Shown: positions 44,559 through 54,062 of the stretch, piece by piece | Position numbering within the stretch: the first letter of the stretch is position 1 | How the letters are laid out: each line of letters starts with the position of its first letter | The notes under the pieces: model-generated | The model's input: only the letters and a program-made list of their open reading frames with translations | Databases searched by the model: none | What the model was told of the DNA's origin: nothing | NCBI RefSeq assembly: GCF_048544455.1 | Contig: NC_133531.1 | Location: forward strand, 62,472,099 to 62,536,098 | Origin: Silene latifolia | Taxonomy: Eukaryota; Streptophyta; Magnoliopsida; Caryophyllales; Caryophyllaceae | Direction of reading: 5' to 3' | DNA: 64,000 nt | Position numbers and translations under genes: made by a program

Positions 44559-46106
44559 TCATCGTCGTTTCACTATTCCTGTGTCTGATTTCTTCATTTC
44601 TGGTCCCTCATAAGAGAGACCGCTTCTCAACTCTATCAAATGTACCGTCTCATTTGGGTTCTTGTCATTTTGAGTCGGTAAATGACCGGGCTTCCTGGAG
44701 GATTGATTCTCAGCCAATTGCGCAACTTGAGTTTCAAGTGCCTTGAATGCCGTGTCCTTCTGTTGTAACTGCTTTGCAATGGACTGCATCATGGTCTTTA
44801 GCTCACTTATCTCACTCACCCCACTAGATGACGAAACACCTTGGTTAGGAGGGTTGAAAGACGGAGGCTTTTGGTAGCCTTGTTGCTTCTGATGTGGGGG
44901 AATATAGGGCTGCTGCTGCTGATTTGGAGGGGCGGTGGGATTGAGTACGTTGCTCTGGTTACTCCACCTCAAATTGGGGTGGATATTTGGCTCGTACTGG
45001 TTGTTGTTTTGCCTATAATGTTGGAAGGCAGCACATTGCTCATAAGGACTAGGACAGAAATCAGAGACATGTCCGTCTACCCCGCACCTCGTACAGACAA
45101 AGGGACCGTCTGTCATAGCATTAACCTGGTACATCCCTGGCTTGAAAGCTCCCCCTAGTTCATACTTGTCGAACCTAGCAGTAAGGGCTTCTAGTGCAGC
45201 CACTGAAGAGGATTCAGCGGCCCTCCTTTGGTTTCCCCTTGAATTCCCGTATTCAGCCCTGTGAGTGGCTAAATCATCTATAATTTTCCATCCCTTCGTC
45301 GGCCCCAAGTTGTCAGAAAATCGACCGTTGGCTGCCGCATCTAGTATAGCTCTCTGATCATCATATAAACCATTGTAAAAATGGTTACATAGACTCCATT
45401 TCTCGAAACCGTGGTGTGGTATGGTTCGCACTAGTTTCTTAAAACGAAGCCATGCCTCATGGAAATTCTCGTCGGGCCCTTGTTTGAAACTGGTTATCTG
45501 GGCTCTGATGGCTATGGTTCTCGAAGCAGAGAAATACTTTTTGTAGAACGCCAGTGCTAGCGAATTCCAATCTGTTATGCCGTGAGCAGCTCGGTCCAAA
45601 TCCCTATACCACTCCCTTGCAGCATCGCGGAGTGAGAAAATGAACATAGTTTCTTTGATCTGATCAGCTGTCACACCAGTGGGAGGAGGTATGGAGCAGC
45701 AGTAGTCAATGAAGGTCTCCATATGCTGAGCTGCGTCTTCCTTTGCAGCTCCCCCGAACTGGTTTTTCTCTACCATGCTGATGTAAGACGGCTTCGGTTC
45801 GAAAACTTTCGGCATCTCCAGATTCAACCCTTTATAGAGATTGTCAGCTGTGGGCTCGGAGTGACTAGCAATGGTTGCTTCCTCGGCCATTTCTCGAAAT
45901 TCTGGGAAAGTGATAGACTCAAGTGATGAATTGGAAACTGGAGAAGACGGTGGATTGTCTTCGAAAAGCTCGTCCTCGTAAAAACTGCCGTGAGAACTAG
46001 GCTCTTCTGCCTGATGTTCTTGAAATAGTAGTCTCCTTTTTACGTGCAGAGACCTCTCAATCTCGGGATCAAAAGGTAGTAGTGGACCACCTTGCGACCT
46101 GCGCAT
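44559..46106 (-). CDS. Gag of family 2
   Basis: 515 residues, intact. Starts MRRSQGGPLLPFDPEIERSL about 105 bases downstream of the PBS. Residues about 120-275 are the capsid-like core: MVEKNQFGGAAKEDAAQHME, TGVTADQIKETMFIFSLRDA, LALAFYKKYFSASRTIAIRA and FHEAWLRFKKLVRTIPHHG, clearly homologous to family A Gag. The zinc knuckle CTRCGVDGHVSDFC (C-2-C-4-H-4-C) is intact at about residue 334. A Gln/Pro/Asn-rich region follows, then a short coiled stretch (ELKTMMQSIAKQLQQKD). It ends SYEGPEMKKSDTGIVKRR at a stop that cuts it from the linker; family A has SGTRYEGPKRP here. This is the best preserved Gag in the window and could act in trans. Confidence 0.88.
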   Translation of the reverse strand: MRRSQGGPLLPFDPEIERSLHVKRRLLFQEHQAEEPSSHGSFYEDELFEDNPPSSPVSNSSLESITFPEFREMAEEATIASHSEPTADNLYKGLNLEMPKVFEPKPSYISMVEKNQFGGAAKEDAAQHMETFIDYCCSIPPPTGVTADQIKETMFIFSLRDAAREWYRDLDRAAHGITDWNSLALAFYKKYFSASRTIAIRAQITSFKQGPDENFHEAWLRFKKLVRTIPHHGFEKWSLCNHFYNGLYDDQRAILDAAANGRFSDNLGPTKGWKIIDDLATHRAEYGNSRGNQRRAAESSSVAALEALTARFDKYELGGAFKPGMYQVNAMTDGPFVCTRCGVDGHVSDFCPSPYEQCAAFQHYRQNNNQYEPNIHPNLRWSNQSNVLNPTAPPNQQQQPYIPPHQKQQGYQKPPSFNPPNQGVSSSSGVSEISELKTMMQSIAKQLQQKDTAFKALETQVAQLAENQSSRKPGHLPTQNDKNPNETVHLIELRSGLSYEGPEMKKSDTGIVKRR

Positions 46107-46211
46107 AAGACGAAACTACAGACAAGATATGAGAATAGTCTAAGGAACGATGTTCCTTAAACTAAAAAGAAGAATTAAAAATAAAACAGCTAGTAATTGG
46201 AACAATTGCCT

Positions 46212-46228
46212 CCCCGGCAACGGCGCCA
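46212..46228 (-). other. PBS for tRNA-Asp, family 2
   Basis: CCCCGGCAACGGCGCCA on the plus strand, five bases from the LTR. Confidence 0.92.
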
Positions 46229-46233
46229 AAATT

Positions 46234-47769
46234 TGACACGTCTGTCGCGTACCTGTCAAAAATAAAACCTAACGGTCTCAACTAAAAATGTAGTAGAGGC
46301 AGTCGAGTATCGAATCCTCAGGGAGGTAATGTAACTACAGCTATCTATTTCTAATTCTAAGGTAACAATTGGGTTTGATTAATTATTGGTTCTAAACTAC
46401 GGAGTTGAAAGGAAGAGAAATAAGGCAAGAGCAGTAGAGCAAGAAATGAATTAAACTATCAATAAGAGGGGGACATGTCGGGAATTCGGTTCACTACAGT
46501 AGTACAACAACTTAGCAAAGTAAATGACTCGGATTTAACTAATGCGAGACGGATATTAGAAGGTCCTTTCGGTCCACTTCCCACCCTAAAATACCGCTAA
46601 CTTAACTTTCGTCCTCATTAGGGTAGTCTACTGTTTATAGCAGGCCTATTTAATCCAATCTTTCGATCCAGGGTTAATTGTAGCCAGATTAACGGGTGAC
46701 ATAGAAGCGTGCACTCAACTAGGTCGAGAATTACAGTTATATTGCTATAGTGACAGAGTCTCTTAAATCGGTTCGTCTAATTCATTTACTACGTCGTCAT
46801 TATCCTACCGCAGATCCCCTAATCCCAACATGAAGGGAGATTAGCTACTCATGTCTATTGATAAACTAACAGCATGTAAATTTCCAGCAGATGACATAAT
46901 GAAATGATAATATAAAGCAATGATAATCAAATTAGGGCAGAAGCATAATAACAATAACATAAAACAAGAATTAAAACAAAAAAGAAGGTTAATTATTATT
47001 AAAAGGGAAAGAGAATTACAATCCAGCAATTTCCGGCGTAAAGAACGAAATCCGAGTGAAAGCAATCTAACGTAGGAAAGTAGCAGTGTCTAATGTCAAG
47101 GATAGTAAAAAGAATAAAGATAAAAGAGAGTAAAGTGATGATCAGAGAATAAAAGATCGAATAAAAAGATAAAAGATGACTCATAACCTAGTTAAACATA
47201 GGTTAAATAGCCAAAAAGCCTAAGTGTTTATGCGGAATATACTAAAACACGGACTAATTAAAGCCCACAGACGAAATCCTCTCGATCGAGTAGGCAAAAC
47301 CACTCGATCGACCAACGGCTCAGCAGAAACCCCTCGATCGACCAGCAGGGTTCTCGATCGAGGACCAGATCAAATGCAGCTTACTCGATCGAGAAAGGAA
47401 CAGCTCGATCGAGTCTTGGGAAGCTTAGGGACCTCTCGATCGTCCTATAAACTGCTCGATAGACCACCAATCAACTCGATAGACCACTTGAGTCTTCAAT
47501 TCAGCTCACGTCTTCACCCAAATGCTTCGTAATGCGTGCCACGACACTTCAAGTGCAGTATCTCACTCTGGGACAATCTCGTCTCCTCTAATTGCATGCA
47601 AAAAGGACGGAAAAGAGCATGGTTCCGCTACTTTCGCGATCATTCCTACAAAAAGGACAAAATACACCAAAGTAGCCAATTCGGGGCAAAATACTATAAA
47701 AACAGTATATAAATGCATAGAAATACGTGCTGAAATAGGCCAAAAAGACTATACATTAGGCACGTATCA
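46234..47769 (-). repeat. 5' LTR of family 2
   Basis: Near-identical to 36562-38100; includes the motif cluster at 47279-47489. Confidence 0.95.
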
Positions 47770-47774
47770 CCCGA

Positions 47775-49022
47775 TATAGCAGTTTTCCATTTTAATCAAC
47801 CCGACTCAAAACCCGTCTCTAATTATTTAAAAGACTCGGGAACTAAATTAAATAACGAATACGATAAATAAAAGATTAAACGAATTATCTCAATATCGAT
47901 TTCAAACTCAAATAACTCAATAACTCAATAACCATGGTCACTCTGGACCGTAAACATAACTCGGCTCAAAGGCCCCATAACTCATAACTCAATACCAGTA
48001 ACCAATTTCCATCTCAATTTCAATATCGATATTGTCAAATATTCCATTAAAGAAACTGCTCAACACTTAGAGAATAACTCTAAGCTACTCACCCACTAGT
48101 CTAGGTCAAAGAAATCAACAAATCGAATATAATAAGAAAATTCGAACTCTCAGCATCACAATCCCAAAATAACAATATGATTACAACTTCAATAAACTTT
48201 GCTCACTACTGATAATGGACACCATCCTTCATATGTGTTCTAAAATACTCAACGCATAGCAAAATCAACAACCACTTAGACTCATACACAATATAATTGC
48301 TAAAGTAGAGTATAAATCCCATTCTGGTCAACCGAGTCCTAAATCCACTCAATACGAGACTCCATATGTAAATTACCAAACTCAATCTATTAATATCCCA
48401 TCTCACGAAACGAAAAATAATAAGAATAAGTACAGTTAATAAGTATGGATAATAACAACGTAAGTAACCCATCGCAATTAAATCTCAGTGGATAAACTCG
48501 ATAAATCAATTAGCACATATACAAACAACCTCGAAGAATAGTAATAATAATAGGATCGGTAGAATCGTGTTACCTCATATCAGAAAATAGTTCGAGAAAT
48601 CCAAGGATAACAAGAAAGGGTCAACAAGATTGCTAATGAGACACATCAATCGGAGAATCTGGCCGATTATAATATGAGCGCCTAGAAGTTGATGTTTAGC
48701 GCACTAAATTATGAAAATTGTTGATGGTGTAGTAGTATGAGAAAGATGAAATAATAATTGAATGGTGGAATTTATGCTATGGTTGAGATAAAGGAAAGTG
48801 TGCGTTTTTAACAAAGAGAACAAAAGACAGAATATGACGCACACACAAAAAATAGGGTTTTTGGTTGAATATATTTGCCAAGCTGAATTAATAACGAGGA
48901 ATAAGTTGGGCTCCGGTTTGGACCAAATATTTTTACGAATCCAATTTCTCTTCATAATAAAATTGATCAATTAAATCATTTTTCAAGTATTAAAATAAAT
49001 ATTAAATATTTGGGATATTACA
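47775..49022 (-). repeat. Left LTR of composite, second part
   Basis: Continues the LTR broken at 36561 and ends GGGATATTACA. Total LTR about 2.28 kb, similar to the LARD LTR length. Confidence 0.8.
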
Positions 49023-49621
49023 ATCTTCCCCTCTTTAAAGGAACTTCGTCCTCGAAGTTCGAGTTTAGAAAATAATAACACTATAAAATTTCAGTGGTAT
49101 TACATTCCACCCTCCTTAAAAACAAAGTTCGTCCTCGAACGTAAACTTTTCGAAAATGAATAAAATGACAAGGTAAAGTTTGGCCAATATAATGCAGTAC
49201 GTGGTGAGGGTAGGAGCATATGAGGGGTTAGGCGGCATTAGGAGGAGACTTAGGATTAATGTTAGATTATATACAATGTAGGGTTTGATATATATATAGA
49301 ATTGTAACCGTGATTATAAATAAGAAAAAGAAGTTGGATTTCCAGCTTAACTAATGTTGCTAGGACTTTAAGATAGTAAAATAATATAAATAAATCAGTT
49401 TTTAATAAAAGTAGCAATACCAGCTTAACGAAAATATTAAAAATATTAGGAGTATTACACTCTTTCTCCCTTAAAAGAAACTTCGTCCCCGAAGTTCGCC
49501 ACCCCGTAATGATAACCAAACATCCACAAGCATAAGACAAACACAAGTAGTACATATACATAAGCTCTAAAACGCGAAGTGTTATATTATATCCCCCTTA
49601 AGAAACTTTGTCCCCAAAGTT
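49023..49621 (-). repeat. Four PPT-plus-hairpin modules
   Basis: Hairpins at 49041-49060 (GAACTTCG/CGAAGTTC), 49127-49140 (GTTCG/CGAAC), 49479-49496 (AACTTCG/CGAAGTT) and 49604-49621 (AACTTTG/CAAAGTT). Each sits beside a pyrimidine run (purine on the minus strand); the first three follow ATTACA and the fourth a weaker TTATATTATA. They look like repeated LTR-edge sequences. Confidence 0.7.
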
Positions 49622-51585
49622 GAACATACGACAGAAGTATGTGGCACTTAAAGAACCACAACATTGACCGAATAATAACAAACAGAAGTATGTGACACTT
49701 AAAGAGCCACCCTTAGGTAGAGATATAATATAATGATATGTTTAATGAGTTGATCATAGAGGCACCATAAGCTATAACTACCTAAGAGGTTAGATGTAGG
49801 AGGGATATGACCATGATTGACTGGAATGGTTAGTAGAGCCAACCAGGCTATGTTGTTACAGGATGAAGAATCAAGTTAAGTCCTATGTGTAAAGCTAGTA
49901 GACCGAAACGGGTGTCGTGTCCGTTGATAATTGTTTTGCTGTTATTCTAAGTGTGTATATACTTCTTGTTGAATATCTTATTCTTTGCAAGAGTTTACTG
50001 TTTTGCTTACTAGGCAAATGTGATTGAATTTTGAGATTTATGATTGTTATTATTTTACTAATTGCCTTAGCAATCCATGTCTAGTGGTATGTGGAATGTG
50101 TTTCCCTAAGCCATGAATGTATATAGTTGTGTGTTGAAAATTTCATGCCAATTTTTACGTCTAATTATATACATTTAATTTAGTTATAAGGTTAGTATTC
50201 AATAAGTGACACCTTAGTGATTTCTAGGATATATTTTCGTATTTATATAAGTTGTGATTGTTACGATGAGAAACTAATGCATTGTCTATACATACATGAT
50301 TATTGGGTTATTTAGTTGATTTTATTTTCGGTTTCGCAATCTTTACCGTTTTCTAGATGGCAATTATATGTATATGGTGCAACGTGATTTCTATGCCTCA
50401 AATGAAATGTAACATGTGTTGGAGGAAGAATGGTTGTGTGATAATGTGAAGTAATTTAAAGGAACCAAAAATTTTAATAAATTCCAGAATGTACCTTGTT
50501 TGTACAGGCTGCCATTTAAAATGTGTTCTCTATATGATGGTGAAAATTTTATGTGTGATAACATTCTGATTTCGCTTTTAATGCTTTAGTTGCATGCTAA
50601 TATGAATTATATTTTGAGAGAAATAAATATTTTAGTTGACAGTGGTCAGATTGTTAATGCACAGTTCTGTTTCGACCCATGTTTTTGAAAAAGAAACCAT
50701 TTAAAACGTGTTTATTGTTTATGCATAATTCCAACTCCACTGTTTAGAATATTCATTCACGTTTTCAAAATGATAAGCCACCTAAAATCTTAACGAGACG
50801 TTATTTAATAGTGATTTTTGCAAGTTGCCCAATTTTCTGTCTAATTGCTGTATAGTTTTTGTTCCGACCAACTGAGTTGTAAAATTTGTTATAAATAAAT
50901 TCCTTAAGCTTTGCAATTGATTCTCTTTCCTATGATTAGTTAATTCATTATATTTCCTAAAAACGATAATAGCTCGCGAAATAGCTAAGCGGTTATTTAA
51001 TTATGAATTTTGAAAGTTGTTGCATGATGTTTGATTGTTGAAATTGTAAGTTATGTGAGTTTCATATAAAAGTTTAATCAAATATGAATTATGTGATGTA
51101 ACCATGTAATACTCTGATATGAATTCTGTAGCATGAACGGTAGGCATATGATATGAGTATGAACCTTGTTATATGATAATATAATCTTATTTGTTTCGGT
51201 GAGTTTTATGTAAAGTAGTCTCAATTATACAAACGCTATTACATTGCTTGAATTTTGCCTAGTGTCTTTCTCTAAACTTTGATTTGCGAGAAATATGGAT
51301 TTTACTTCTATGATATGATTCGATATGAAATATTTTAATTCGTCAAGTATGAGCTATGAGTTAGTTGATTGTCTACATTGATGTAAATGTGTTAATTTGG
51401 TGTCAAAGCATCCAAGTATTTGTTACCTTGATTTTGTGTAATGCGTAGCATGAAATTGACAAGTGTGTTTTGTTGCTTGAAAAGTCGGATGCTAGTTGCC
51501 AGTATAGAGTAATTAGCTTATCAGATGAATTGTGTCTATTGTTTCAGTAATCTTCTTGAACATTGGATGTGGAATTTTATAATGG
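49622..51585 (+). other. Non-coding internal region related to LARD
   Basis: No ORF. Patches match LARD internal sequence on the plus strand, for example CATAATTCCAACTCCA at about 50724 and 55074, each followed by similar sequence. A short duplication around AGAAGTATGTGGCACTTAAA lies at 49632-49705. Confidence 0.6.
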
Positions 51586-51802
51586 GGTTACGGGGACGTA
51601 ACCATGTTTTAAGGAGGATAGGATTGTAAAATCTTGATGGCTTACGATCTGGCTAAGTGGTATGTTATGATTGGCTGACAGAGAATTGACCAGGCATGGA
51701 GTCTGCTGTTTTAATTTGTTATTCACTACCTCGGGAAACCGAGATGGTAATAGTCCGGTTTATTAGGGAATGTCTTGCTAAAGGCTCCTTCATAAATCGG
51801 GG
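51586..51802 (+). repeat. Hairpin, PPT-like tract and truncated U5 end
   Basis: Hairpin GGTTACG-GGGA-CGTAACC (51586-51603), TTTTAAGGAGGATAGGA, then after about 100 bases a plus-strand LTR end with hairpin CTCGG-GAAA-CCGAG (51730-51743) and ...CATAAATCGGGG. It ends at TSD CGGGG (51798-51802). Confidence 0.7.
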
Positions 51803-54047
51803 TGTAATACCCCGTATTTTATTTGAGCGAGATATTATTATTTAGTAGTATCGTAAAAGTAATTAATTGATTCATATTGTAAGATGAGCCGGGTTTATAG
51901 TTTTAGGTGGCATTTTTGGGTCAAGATGTTATAACCCATTTACCCATTTACCATATAACCTAATTTTAACCTAAGTTTAACCTAATTCTACCCTAACACA
52001 AAACGTCCTACTCCCTCAACCCGCCTCCCTCACGCCTCCCTTCTTCATCAACACCATTCATCTGCTTTCACGCATAAAGAGAGAGAGATAGTGAGCCTGA
52101 GTGGTGACCGTGAAGCAGGGAGGAGCTAGGGGCGAATGGCGACGACTGTGGGTGGCCGTGGTGGCCGTTGTAGTGGCGGGAAGGTAAGCAGTTAACCCTT
52201 TTCTCTGTTTTCATATTTTCTGTCGGGGTCTTGGTGGTTGTGTCGTGTTTGTTAAGGGAGTTTATGGGGGTTGTTGTGGGGGTATAGGAGTAGGGTGGTA
52301 AGGGCGAGTGTAGTGGTGGTGGTTAGGGCGGTTGTTGGTGGTGATAGTGGCGGAAAAAGGCAGCAGCGACAGGGGGTGGCAAAGGGGTTATAACACGGGT
52401 TTTCAGGCGAGTTTAGAGGGGTAAGGTTTGGGCGGCACCACCGTGGACTAGGGGGAGGTCGAAACAGTGGTACTGTGGTGTCTGTGTGCGTGGGTTGGAA
52501 GCGAGTTGAGTGGTGGTTGTTTGGGCAGTGGTTAGTTATTAGTGCGGTGGTGGCAGGTTGAGAACGAGAGGTGTTGGTGATGCGTGGTGGTGAACTAGGC
52601 CAAATGGCGGCCTTAGTTTGAACCGGCGGCAATCGACCTTGAGTGGGGGTGGTTGTTGGAGGCTGGGTTGATGTGGGGACCACGACTGGTGGTTGTCGCG
52701 GTGGTTTAGGTGGTGCGTGAGGAGAGTGGGTGCGTGTGAAGGGGGTGCGGGCTGTTTTGGTTTTGGAACGGGTTTTTCATAATTTAATCGCTATGTTTCG
52801 TAGTGGGGCGTATTCTAAATTAATTAATTAATTCCCGAGTGCATTAAAATGATTAAAGACGGGTTTGAGCCGGGATGTTTGAATTGTTTAAAGTGATTCG
52901 GGTATTTCTTAAATCATATAATTCGTCTAATCTTTTATTTATCATATTAGTTATTTAATTTAATCCCCGAGTCGTTTAAATAATTAGAGATTGACTTTGA
53001 GTCGGGACTGGTTAAAATGGAAAGTTACTATATCGGGAAAGTTTCTATTTTGGGAGATTGCTATATTTATTAGTTAGTAATTATAAATATTATAATTGTT
53101 TTAGGTGACGGATTCGTGAAGGATCGATAATCAGATTTGTTGCTTTATTTTTCTGGACTGCTTGAACTACTTAATTGGAATTGCTGGCACCTTGAGGTAG
53201 GGAAATACACTTGTCCTATTATCGTTGTTGAATTGTGTTGACTTGATTCATGGTTGTTGATTTACGTTATGTTTCATATACGGGAAGATGATTGATTGAA
53301 TTGATTATATTGAGTATGATATCACAACATCGGGTAATCAGCATAATTTTATGATTTATCAGTTCATCGATTTATATATATATATATTGTGTTGCACCAA
53401 TTTCTTTTGAGCATTCATATGCATTGGAGTTGGAGGATGGTGTGGTAGTGACGATGTTGAGATACGACGTGAGTTGTGACAAGGCCCAGGCGGGTTCTGC
53501 AGGACTTGCCCTGGTGTCCTCAGCTGCGAGCTGGCAGATCGGCTACGGTCGATATATATAGTCTACCGGGGATAGGTATGGCTGGGTTGTCCGGGTTATG
53601 AGATATGAGAAATGAGATATGAGATACGAGTTGAGATGGAGATGGAGGTGACGGAGGATCATGCATATCATATTTTGTTGTTTAATTGTTTTCCCTACTC
53701 AGCTTCGCGGCTGACCTTGTGTATTCGTGTACGCCTGTGATGATCCAATTATTGGGAGCGATTGACAGTATTTCGAGAGACTGATGGGAGCTGGCGGGAA
53801 GAGAGCTTGGATGACCGACTTAGTGCCTAGCCCACCTTAGTCTTATTAGTAGATTTATCAGACTTTATCTCTTGGTCATATTTTTGGAGGCATTGTTTAA
53901 ATTTTGGTTGTAACCTCACTATGAACATTTTAATAAAAATCGTGTTTCTTTCCTTTGTTATCTACTGCCTCGGGTTTCCGAGATGGTAACACCGTCATTT
54001 ATCTGAGGAGTCCTAGTTCAGGCCCTTAAATAAATGGGGGTGTTACA
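51803..54047 (+). repeat. 5' LTR of LARD-type element
   Basis: TGTAATACCCCGTATTTT ... GGGGGTGTTACA. G/T-rich segment at 52130-52740, conserved GC block at 53485-53560 just before TATATATAG (possible TATA box), U5 hairpin CTCGG-GTTT-CCGAG at 53969-53982. The 143-codon minus frame at 52252-52683 is only the complement of the G-rich part. Confidence 0.92.
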
Positions 54048-54050
54048 AAG

Positions 54051-54062
54051 TGGTATCAGAGC
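54051..54062 (+). other. PBS (initiator tRNA-Met), LARD-type
   Basis: TGGTATCAGAGC, three bases after the LTR. Confidence 0.92.

Larger units (their letters stand above)
36562..47769 (-). mobile_element. Family 2: pol-less Athila-like LTR retrotransposon
   Basis: 11.2 kb, minus strand, TSD CCCGA (36557-36561 and 47770-47774). LTRs are 1539 and 1536 bp and differ by few substitutions and small indels, so insertion is fairly recent. Order: 5' LTR, tRNA-Asp PBS, gag, linker with motif cluster, protease, spacer with motif cluster, ORF-X, 3' non-coding, PPT, 3' LTR. No RT, RNase H or integrase: the 1.4-kb spacer between protease and ORF-X contains none. Confidence 0.9.

Noticed and set aside
52252..52683. 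143-codon minus-strand Thr/Pro-rich ORF
   Set aside because: Complement of the G/T-rich LTR block; low complexity, and absent as an ORF in the other LTR copy.
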